From contig RCAB01000118.1 of NCBI GenBank assembly GCA_003640385.1, positions 1 to 64,000 of the forward strand: a stretch of 64,000 nt of DNA. Direction: 5' to 3'. The notes beneath the pieces are model-generated. The model had not been told where the DNA came from, ran no database searches, and saw nothing but the letters and a program-made list of their open reading frames with translations. Both the position numbers and the translations under genes were made by a program. The DNA is from Setaria digitata (Eukaryota; Nematoda; Chromadorea; Rhabditida; Setariidae). Numbering within the stretch: the stretch's first letter is position 1; each line of letters starts with the position of its first letter. Below are positions 48,701 through 64,000 of this stretch, one piece after another.

Positions 48701-49846
48701 ATTTTTGTTGCTAAAATGATTTCTTATTTCGTTTGATAATATGTTAAATTTGTTATGATTAAGTGTATAATTTTGTCATCAACTTCTACAGTTATTCTAA
48801 TTTTTTTTTTTTTTTTTTTTTTATTTAGGTTATTTTACGTTAGTCCGTTACGTTTACTTGAAAGTTTGCACACTTAACGACTAATTTCAGATGGTCATAT
48901 GGTGTGCTACTCTATGAAATATTTTCATTTGGTGATGTACCTTATGCGCTTGTACAAACAACCGAAATTCTTAATTTTTTAGATTCAGGTGCTCGTCTTA
49001 GTCGACCTGAATATTGTCCCATTGATATGTTAGTTTTTTATCTTTCTTTTTTTTTTTTTTTTTTTTCACCATTATTAGATTGCAATATAACTAGACATAC
49101 GTAATTTGATGCAATTAAAAGTATGACAGATATAATTAGATGAAATTTAAAAAAAAAAAAAAAAAAGACGAATTAGATATAATTAAAAATTTTTCCAAAA
49201 TCTCCTTCATTTTACTGAATGATATTTTATGGTTCAACTGCAAATCTTCAATTCAATTTCAAAAGAAAATCATGCTCTTTTCTCGCTTTTTCCCTTTCCC
49301 AATCCGATTCTACCATTACAGTAGCATAAATTTGATAAAACTTCTCAATCTTTAGTACTGCTAACACTTCAATATCTCGTAAATCTTAGCAATCTTTGCT
49401 GTCTCATCAAATATTGCAGTTTTTCTTACACTTCATCAATTTACTCCTCCCTGAGAGAATGCTTCATCCTTTCAAATTCTACATTTATATTTGCTAAAAA
49501 TTTCATCTTAAAATAGTTATTTATGATAGCAAGAGAAGAAAGAGAGTAATTAGCAGTAAAAACAAAACAATTTTTTTATTAATCCATTTCTTATTTCATC
49601 GTCTTTCTTTCTCCGTTTTCATCAGTTATTTTTTCAATCAAATTAATCAAAATTTATTTTTGCATAAAAAATCACTTTAGATATGCGCTGATGCTTCAAT
49701 GTTGGCAAGATGAACCATCATTGCGGCCTATTTTCACCGAAATTTGCTCCATTTTACAACTAATTCTCATGGATTATTCCGAACATTATGAATACATGGA
49801 TACGATTATTGGAAATGAAAACTCGAATAATGAATTAGAACAGTGA
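38428..49846 (+). CDS. Receptor tyrosine kinase, nematode KIN-15/KIN-16-like, complete (12 exons)
   Basis: Exons are 38428-38694, 41435-41627, 41927-42094, 43074-43338, 43982-44070, 45102-45238, 45760-45918, 46108-46182, 47039-47119, 48125-48252, 48891-49028 and 49681-49846. All phases agree and give 621 residues. The protein has a signal peptide, a short N-glycosylation-rich ectodomain lacking cysteine, a membrane helix at about 212-233, and a kinase domain from about 308 to 600. Key residues are the glycine loop GSGSFCNV (318-325), AVK with lysine 357, HRDVAARN (461-468), DFG (481-483) and WMAPES. The catalytic set is intact, so an active tyrosine kinase is expected at the plasma membrane. 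Its short extracellular part and overall style resemble the nematode-expanded KIN-15/KIN-16/OLD-1 receptors. This placement is by general resemblance, and the ligand is unknown. No Ig, discoidin or other ectodomain fold is visible. Confidence 0.85.
38695..41434 (+). other. First intron of the receptor kinase gene (2.7 kb)
   Basis: AT-rich intron with donor GTAAAG and acceptor AATTTTAG. It contains long poly-T runs and no exon-like segment I can support. Like other large first introns it could hold regulatory sites, but none is identifiable by eye. Confidence 0.7.
41435..42094 (+). CDS. Exons B2-B3: cysteine-free ectodomain
   Basis: Exon B2 (41435-41627) runs from IMSISDRNFQ to RQWYYG. Exon B3 (41927-42094) starts at DHDEMNYDLDES and ends at HNHT. 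The junction splits a GAT codon (phase 1). Together they encode about 120 polar residues with sequons NET, NDS and NHT and no cysteine. This argues against Ig, FNIII-with-disulfide, EGF or discoidin folds. The sequence looks like a flexible stalk. Confidence 0.8.
42685..42790. repeat. (ATT)n trinucleotide microsatellite
   Basis: About thirty nearly uninterrupted ATT/TTA units lie in the intron between exons B3 and B4. Confidence 0.95.
43074..43338 (+). CDS. Exon B4: transmembrane helix and juxtamembrane region
   Basis: The acceptor ATTGCAG precedes it and the donor is GATGC|GTAAGT. It encodes a helix starting VKLVVGIGLPLSIIIIVIF, stopped by MYRRWLHR. An Asn-rich juxtamembrane segment follows, with a small Cys cluster CFDCGCFGRK and several tyrosines (KSYNYN, NRYKK, DGYQK). 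The basic residues after the helix put the kinase in the cytosol. The cysteines next to the membrane could be palmitoylated, which is an inference only. Confidence 0.85.
43982..45238 (+). CDS. Exons B5-B6: glycine loop and catalytic lysine
   Basis: Exon B5 (43982-44070) encodes LWLLEKSRLVVFHEMKLGSG and SFCNVYKG, the nucleotide-binding loop. Exon B6 (45102-45238) carries the ATP-anchoring lysine in CAVKML. Between the loop valine and the AVK lie about 30 residues, longer than usual, with four cysteines (PIC, LTC, KDC, MC). Such an insert between strands beta2 and beta3 also occurs in other receptor kinases. The B5 acceptor TTTTGAAG is not the usual TTTCAG, but the phase fits. Confidence 0.85.
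45760..46182 (+). CDS. Exons B7-B8: helix C, hinge and helix D/E region
   Basis: Exon B7 (45760-45918) has EIKFMKSLKYHPNLVSMLGI. Its leading glutamate is the helix C residue that pairs with the beta3 lysine. LLIEYCDLGDLLHLVR then forms the hinge. Exon B8 (46108-46182) has KLQIKDLVSFAGQISSGL, leading into the catalytic loop. The hinge-to-helix E interval is short, so there is no large kinase insert of the PDGFR kind. B7 is taken to end at 45918 (ATTATG|GTTCAT) because that keeps phase 0. Confidence 0.82.
47039..47119 (+). CDS. Exon B9: catalytic loop
   Basis: The exon encodes EYLSSIGCIHRDVAARNILV, followed by NAANICK. The loop HRDVAARN holds the catalytic aspartate and has the AAR form typical of receptor tyrosine kinases. 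The donor GTTGGT is non-consensus, but the phase (0) and homology continue perfectly into exon B10. Confidence 0.9.
48125..48252 (+). CDS. Exon B10: DFG motif, activation loop and APE motif
   Basis: The exon starts IADFGFCRSSDTFIYTDRIG and continues to SRWMAPESL and the first part of the helix F sequence (TKTDV). The activation segment has one tyrosine (FIYTDR), not the YY pair common in receptor kinases, and carries phenylalanine after DFG where leucine is usual. The donor was placed at GACGT|GTATGT, a strong consensus that leaves phase 2. Confidence 0.9.
48891..49846 (+). CDS. Exons B11-B12: kinase C-lobe and C-terminal tail
   Basis: Exon B11 (48891-49028) encodes WSYGVLLYEIFSFGDVPYAL, the helix F signature, through RLSRPEYCPID. 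Exon B12 (49681-49846) has YALMLQCWQDEPSLRPIFTE, the helix H/I signature with its structural arginine. It then has a short tail, MDYSEHYEYMDTIIGNENSN, ending ELEQ and TGA. The tail contains YEYM, which fits the YxxM pattern bound by PI3-kinase p85 SH2 domains. Confidence 0.88.
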
Positions 49847-51125
49847 AGTTTCCAAATAATCAGCCATATTTTAGGCAAATTTTACCATTTAAAATTTTGT
49901 TAAAACCGAAAAAAATTATCAAAAATTATTACCTTAGCAAGAAAATTATGTATTACTGCTCATGTTATTGCTTTCCACTTTCCTTTTATCTGCTTCTTTA
50001 TGGTTTAAAAAAAAAAAGAAAAAAAAGAAATTGAAAATTTCCCAATTTTAGACTGAAATTTAACAGCTGCTATTAAAATTCTCATTTTTCCTTGCAAAAT
50101 TAGATGGAATTTAGTTGGTGTTTAATCTGATAAAATTTCGAAAATGTAATATTAGTCAGATTATTGGAAATAATTTTAATTTGATTTCTACATTTTTCCT
50201 ATTAAAATTTACCATTCTCCTATATATATAATAACAAAATATGAATTCTCATATTAAATCCAATAATCTGCGGCTTCCTTGTTATATCATTTCAAATTTG
50301 TATATAATTAAATGCTTCAGAATGGAAAATACTCCAAGAGTTGCTAATAATATTAATGTGAACAGTGATAATGATAATTAATAAACTGTGCTGGCTTAAC
50401 AATAAGTGGTAAATGGAAAATATATAATAAAAGATACATGTTACAAATGTGCTTTGCAGAGCATTTGCAAATATTAAGACAAATGGAATTCATTAGAATT
50501 TTTTCACTTCTCGTCCATCGAATTGATATCTTCCGCTTCTCTTCTCAATTTATTTATTTGCAGGAAAATCTTCTTTAAATGATATAAGGAAACTGATAAT
50601 TAAAAAAAAAGGTTCGCAGTATCAAAAAAGAAAAAAGAAAACATGTGCACAAAAAAAAAATAATATTTAATTAGAAAATTTCAATTAATTGAGGAATTAA
50701 TGAACAAAGTTGTAAAATTGAACAAAAAAGACACGCATAGAATGAGTTACATAAAAATTTTTGTAAAGAAAAAAGAAGCGAATTAAATAACTTAAGCTTT
50801 CTAATATTTTTGTGATAGAAGTAATTGATGAAATATGTGAAGAATATGAAAGAGTTAAATTATGGATGGATATTACATGTAAATATGAATGTAATTACAT
50901 AGTATTAAAGATGGTGCATATTTTTGGTTAATTATTAGATTTATTAGTGATATAATACAAATGCATAAAAAGTATAAAATATCGGTATCGGAAAAACTGC
51001 TTAAAAACAATTATATCAGATGATTAAACCATGACAATTTTATTAATAAGAATTTTTTAAAATTCGTATTCGTTATTTATAGCGTTAATTCTTGCTGAAT
51101 TAAAAATAATAATAATAATAATAAT

Positions 51126-51176
<51 letters not shown>

Positions 51177-51299
51177 TAATAACAATATTAATAATAATGC
51201 ATTATCTTATTATATTTATTGCAAAAGAAATAATTAGTATGATAAAAATACCTTTAATTTAGATCAGAAATTGGAAAAATGTAATATTCATTTTATGAA
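49847..51299. other. Convergent intergenic region between receptor kinase and small membrane-protein gene
   Basis: Holds the 3' UTR of the receptor kinase (possible AATAAA near 50426) and an (AAT)n microsatellite at about 51106-51198. No further gene is seen. Confidence 0.65.
51106..51198. repeat. (AAT)n trinucleotide microsatellite
   Basis: A long run of AAT units with a few interruptions, about 100 bases past the end of the small minus-strand gene. Confidence 0.95.
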
Positions 51300-51305
51300 T
51301 TTATT
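51300..51305 (-). terminator. AATAAA polyadenylation signal touching the stop codon
   Basis: On the minus strand AATAAA directly abuts the TAA of the small membrane-protein gene, implying a 3' UTR of only about 15-25 bases if used. This is inferred from the motif alone. Confidence 0.55.
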
Positions 51306-52370
51306 TTATGCAATAACGAAATTCCAATTGCACTGTAAACCAACGATAACAATAATACCCGCAGTAATTACGCCAAGTATAGCGATACCTGCGAAGTAAA
51401 CGTATAATACTGGCGTACATTCACGATCTAACGTCAAATTTAACCATTCCTGAATTCCCAATTTCGGCTCCTATAATGAGCAAAACCGTTTTATATAAAT
51501 TATTTTCCAACAAACAAAATTGTACAATAAAATCGAAAAGAAACATTAATTAAATTAATTTATTTCAAATTATTTAAGAATCAAAATTTGAATTGCAAAA
51601 ATCGTAAAAAGAAATGGATCATTAATTAGACTAGTTTGCATAAAATTGGAAAATAAATAATTTAATTTGCAAAATCTATTTCAAAATTTTCGATCATAAA
51701 TGATGCGCTATTTCGTTCGTTCATTTAATTGAAACACTGTTTCAAATGGGTAAGCTCCAAAATTTTAATGAAATGATTAAAATCATTCATCAATTTTGTT
51801 TTCGTTTAACTTTCGATCATTTATTCACTGCTAAATGATCAAATAAATCTTTATCCGAAGAAAAAAAAAAAAACATAAAAATTTTTAAAATTTTCGTTTT
51901 TCACCCAGTGAAGAGATGATTATAACGTTTGCTGGAACAACAGTGATTTATTTCATCTTCAAAATTAGTAAAGAAGAAAAAAAAATGTCAATTATCAACT
52001 TATCATTTTCAACATCATTGCTCGATAAACATTTGAAGCGCAATTATTTCTACTCATATGGAAAGCAAACCAAAAAAAAAAAAAACGCTCAATTAATAAG
52101 CTTTACATACTTGGCTAGAAAAGAACCTTAATTAGTTGGGAAACCTTAAACGTATGGCCAGAAAAAAGAGTTTAATTAATGAGCCTTATATATATATATG
52201 CTTAAAAAAAAAAAAAAAATCCCAGTTGTTGAGTTACATACTTGGCCAATCATTTCTGATCCCACTGTTTGAATGTCTAATGTTTGTACAGCATGTTTCA
52301 CAATTTTATCATCATTATTTGCATCAGGTAGTGGTGGTACCAACATGTCATCATTAGCCATTTTTGCCAT
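51306..52370 (-). CDS. Small single-pass membrane protein, 97 residues (2 exons)
   Basis: Exon 1 is 52242-52370 and exon 2 is 51306-51470, joined in phase 0 at GGCCAA|GTATGT and CATTATAG|GAG. The protein starts MAKMANDDMLVPPLPDANND, an acidic soluble N-terminal part of about 65 residues. A helix at about residues 66-87 (YVYFAGIAILGVITAGIIVI) follows, and the protein ends GLQCNWNFVIA and TAA. No signal peptide is present. The helix lies close to the C-terminus, as in tail-anchored or small regulatory membrane proteins, but the family is not recognised. An acceptor (ATTCAG) directly before the ATG suggests spliced-leader addition. The coding GC is well above the flanks and both splice sites are good, so the gene is very likely real. 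Confidence 0.78.
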
Positions 52371-52378
52371 CTGAATTT
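52371..52378 (-). promoter_or_regulatory. Splice acceptor abutting the start codon (probable trans-splice site)
   Basis: On the minus strand AAATTCAG is followed immediately by ATGGCAAAAATGG. In nematodes this arrangement is typical of spliced-leader trans-splicing. It could also be the end of a cis-intron from a non-coding first exon upstream. Confidence 0.55.
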
Positions 52379-55300
52379 ATGACACATTTTGAAATTGTTA
52401 TTGCATTTGTGACAAGTTCAATTTGTTGCACATTTTTGAAAGTTAAAAAATTTTATTAAAATTTTTCTTCGAACCATCATTTCTTTCTCCTTCTTTTAAT
52501 TTTCTCTAGTATATTCATAGTATAAATAAAATTACGAAGAAGTAACAGCAATTAGTATAAAATTATATTGTATATATCTTCAATAAGTAATAATTATATG
52601 ATTAAAATATCAACGTCTAAGATGGATATTTTTCTTTTTGAATCAAGACCGGTAAATTTTAGGTCATTCTTTTTAGGCGACAAATTGATAACAAAAAATA
52701 ATGATAAACATTAGTTAATTCGATGGCTTCACTAAGAAAATATTTTTAAATTATAGTTCATGATGGCATTCTACAATTCTCATTAATCACTAAACTTTTC
52801 TTTCGTACATAGAAAAAAAATGACTTTATATTATACATAATATAATTTAAAAGATCGTCATAACAATTTCGGGAAAGTTGACAAATTACGTTGGGTGAAG
52901 TTTTTTTTTTTTGAATTGTTAAATTTTTACTCAATTATTATCTCAATCATTTAAAGTTCCATTTCAAAACTAAAAATACACCATTAAGTAAATAAATAAT
53001 CAAAATTTCACATTTATTAAATTTGTTTTTTTTTTTTCATACTATTGCCAAATATTCCTTGAATTACCTTTATACTTTTTTTCTTCTTTTCAGTTAGTTA
53101 AAATTTAATACTGAATATTGAATTATGCTAATTGTGAAAGATTATTCAAATGACTTCGTTTGTAAGACTTTAAATAAATCAAATAAACAAACAAATCGAA
53201 TATCTATCTTCTTTTATTCTCCTCCTACTTTTTTTTTTCCTTTTCATCTGATTAATTTCAATAAAATTATTTAACAAAAATTGCAAATAGAGAAAAGTAA
53301 TGAAACCATCAACCAGCCTTAAAAATGAATTATGTGCACAATGATGTTAAACTAAAGTTTCTAACTTTTTCTTTCCTTCCTTCTCTTCCTTTTTATTGCA
53401 AAAAAAAAAATTGTATTTAATAAAAACTAAAAAAAAGAGGGGAGAAAAAAAAGAAAAAATTTCTAAACTTTCATTTTCTCATTTATCACATTTCTTCTCA
53501 TTAACAGGTAATTTAATTGCATGCATTAGCTCAGTGTATTGTAAAACATTAAACAGCTTCAAACTTTCATTTTCTTTTTTTTTTTTTTTTTTTTTTTTCT
53601 AAACGAACCAATTATGTATAATGTGACAAGAAAAAAATGACAATTTTATCAAATATGGAAGGAAAAAGACAAAATGTTTTGTAATATTCCTGAAAATAAA
53701 AATACTTCTATGAGATATTAATTGCAATATGTGCAGTAACTGAATAATTAGAAATTAAAATTTTTCGTTGTATTTTTCGCATCTTTTTCAGTATTCCTCG
53801 TTTATTTCGCTATTTTGTAAAAGTATTTCAAAAAAAAAAAACCCAAAATACCAACCGATATATGCCTAACATTGACCGATACATGCTTAACACTGAGCGC
53901 CACATGACTCTCAAGACTAGAAAAGATGTAAGAAAAAAGTTTAAGAAAAAAACTAAGCCTAATTATTTGACTATCACATTGTATCATAGGAATGTTTCAC
54001 TTTTAACAGGGACACATTCAACATTTTTTGTGTTGCGTAACTTTTCTTTAGCATTCAATTATATATTTTTAGTTTAATTAGAGCTTATCTGTTTCCGTAA
54101 AAATTGATAAAAATGAAAAAGAACTACGTATGATATGGATGTTACATGGAAAAGTGAAAATAGAGCAAAAAAAGGAAGTGGAAATTCACATTCAACCGAA
54201 AAAAATTGATGAACTTGAACAGCTGCAAGTAAACTTCCGCTATCTTGCCTTTTATCTCTTCCGAATATCCGAAAGAAAGCCATATTATCACCTGCCACCT
54301 AACAATATAGTCTTATTGCGTACTACCTTAGCCATTAATTTATATTAGTGCGGTAGAGTGCAACCATGAAACTATATCGTCATAATCATTGAGAATTCCA
54401 TAGAATAATTTTCCTCCTAAGCACACGGAAATATTTCACACTACTTTCAACTGTTTTGTTCCCATTTGATTTCTCACCTTTTTTCCTCTTTCATTCCTCT
54501 GTAACTTTACCATTTAATTTTGGAAAATTGCGAAAATCTGCGCCCCAATGAAATAGATTATGTTTCGAATTTTGTTTCGGTGAAATGTATCACATGATAG
54601 CATCAATAAAATTTATAAACGAAATTTTGTTAGGTTTTTTTTTTTTTTTTACAAAAAAAGAGAAAAGAAAACAAATCAAAGATGAAATAAAAGATTTTTT
54701 TTTTTTACAAAGAGTGATATATTTTAATATACAAAATGATATCATCATATAGGAACATACGGCATATACAAAGCAGTACGGTATCAAGTCGTTGAAATTA
54801 CATTTTTTCTCACCGCAAAATTTTTCAAACAATTTAGCAATTCAAATTTGACTAGCCAATCAAAATGTTATCAACTAATTAAAAATTAATTAATTGAAAG
54901 GATTAAAAAACATCATTTAATGAGGAATTTTGTGAGATTCTCTGAATGCGATGTTTTTTGTAATGAATAACTGAAACGATTACCCTTGATAAAACAAAAC
55001 AAATTACAGAACATTAATGAAATGAACGATTAATGAAGTCCCGATCAATTATCTTAAAAACATTAATCATGGAAGATTACTTCGAAAAAGAGCAAAATTT
55101 TGAAAACAAAAATGAAAATGAACACAATAACGACTTCAACAATCGATCAGATATTCCTAGACTATCTGATTTCAAACTACTAATACTAAAAAATCTACCA
55201 TTATGTAAATACAACCGATAGCAATTATCTATGATATCCAAAATTGCGCATTAAGCATTGAAAGATATCTTAATGTAATATTCCTAAATTCTTTCAAAGT

Positions 55301-56297
55301 TTAACAAGAAGCCTGGATATATTTAACTTGCAATTTCTCTAAAATTGAACAATTTTTTTGTTCAAAGTTAAATCATAAACAAAAAAAGAAAAAAAACAAG
55401 GATAACGAATTAAATGATACAAAATTTAAAGATCAACCATGTTCCACCTATTACAGTCATGGAGTTTTCAATTCTAAAGTAGTAATGCCATAAGTAATAT
55501 AAACACTAGTTGTTAAGTACACAGAAAAAAAATACATGAAAGCAGCTTTCTTAAAAATAAGAATAACAAAGAATAGCTAACCGTAAAATACGAAAGCAAT
55601 GTAGCACTGTAAAATAAAATGCAAAGTCTGCCAAATAATTTTAGGCAAAAATTCGGAGCAATGGAGAAAATTATAGTATGAATTCAGGAATTGGAATGAC
55701 AAGGAATTCCTCCAAAGTTCTTATCTTGAGCTAGTAAAAATTTCATACATCAAATAATTCTGTCATAAAATCTATACGGAATAGAAATGATTCTTCCCTT
55801 TTCACCACTAAACTGATTGTGTTCTGCAGTATGCAAAATTTTAAAATGAGTTAGGAGTTGATAATGACATTGTATCATTTGGATCCTTAAGGAAAACTTC
55901 AGATTCACTGAGATGAAATCTAGAATTTAAAGTTTTAAAATGAAAAACTAGAAACAAAACGAAGAAGAAAATTAAGATCCATTAGGTTATGAATGGTGAC
56001 ATCTATTATGCATCAGAAAAAAAAATACAGTAACGAAAGCCTGAAAAGTACTAACATCAAAATCAAATGGAAAGGTTATATCTTCCATGCGTTTGGCACA
56101 ATGCACAGATGACCATTCTTGAAAGCTCTTCAAGTTTAATTTTTGAAGCATTACTGATATGATGAGACTACAAAAAAAAATAAAAGAAAAGAAAAGAAAA
56201 AGAAAAAAGAAAAAAAAATGCAAAACCAAACATTTTTAAAATTATCCCATTTACGAATATTTTTACTTAGCATACCAAAACCTTCCAAGTAAACATT
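52379..56297. other. Region between small gene and ACK-kinase gene, no gene supported
   Basis: Several short open frames occur on both strands, but none shows splice-consistent or family-like sequence. It should contain the promoter of the small minus-strand gene and the 3' UTR of the kinase gene. The sequence is mostly homopolymer-rich AT up to about 55 kb and becomes less AT-biased from there on. Confidence 0.55.
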
Positions 56298-63902
<7,605 letters not shown>

Positions 63903-64000
63903 CTGAAATTAATATGTCCGACCAACTGTAAAGTATTTAAGATATCAACAATATTTCGTAGCTTTTCACATCTATGAAATTGTGGAGACGAAAAATTACC

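Noticed and set aside
38428..49846. Discoidin-domain receptor assignment for the receptor kinase
   Set aside because: The kinase domain alone might suggest it, but the ectodomain is too short and lacks cysteines, so there is no discoidin domain.
53862..54348. Overlapping open frames on both strands near 54 kb
   Set aside because: Each has only short plausible stretches, and none has neighbours in matching phase or a recognisable family signal.
55033..55221. 62-codon Asn/Glu-rich open frame
   Set aside because: Compositionally biased, isolated and without splice or start context. Chance is the simpler explanation.

Overview
The window looks like nuclear DNA from a parasitic nematode, most likely a clade III (spirurid or filarial-type) worm. 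It is very AT-rich, with long poly-A and poly-T runs everywhere. Genes are split by many phase-consistent introns with nematode-type acceptors (TTTCAG, TTTTAG). The best-recognised proteins are metazoan tyrosine kinases. I see no bacterial, phage, tRNA or rRNA gene. All exon models were built by eye from reading frame, splice sites and phase, with no transcript data.

Region by region. (1) 1428-29748, plus strand: the 3' part of a gene for a single-pass membrane protein I do not recognise. It has five exons in compatible phase, but the first two are separated by about 24.2 kb of AT-rich, repeat-filled DNA. A shorter form could instead begin at the ATG at 25867. (2) 29749-38427: intergenic, with simple repeats, two assembly-type duplications and a palindromic element. 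(3) 38428-49846, plus strand: a complete 12-exon receptor tyrosine kinase of 621 residues. It has a signal peptide, a short cysteine-free ectodomain, one membrane helix and an intact kinase domain, and is closest in style to the nematode KIN-15/KIN-16-type receptors. (4) 51306-52370, minus strand: a compact two-exon gene for a 97-residue single-pass membrane protein of unknown function. (5) 56298-63902, minus strand: the 3' part of an ACK/TNK2-family non-receptor tyrosine kinase (C. elegans SID-3/ARK-1 group), with kinase C-lobe, SH3, CRIB, proline-rich tail and C-terminal UBA domain. Its 5' exons lie beyond the right edge. The receptor kinase converges on the two minus-strand genes.

Five single N characters occur. 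Four sit exactly between two near-identical direct copies of 80-225 bases, the mark of contig ends joined without collapsing their overlap. One of these duplicates the edge of the CRIB-coding exon of the ACK gene.

The strongest leads are a 73-base exon-like block in the ACK gene that would add an early stop if included, the 24 kb intron, the unusual receptor kinase, and a 122-base nested inverted repeat. I found no convincing wholly new biological system.
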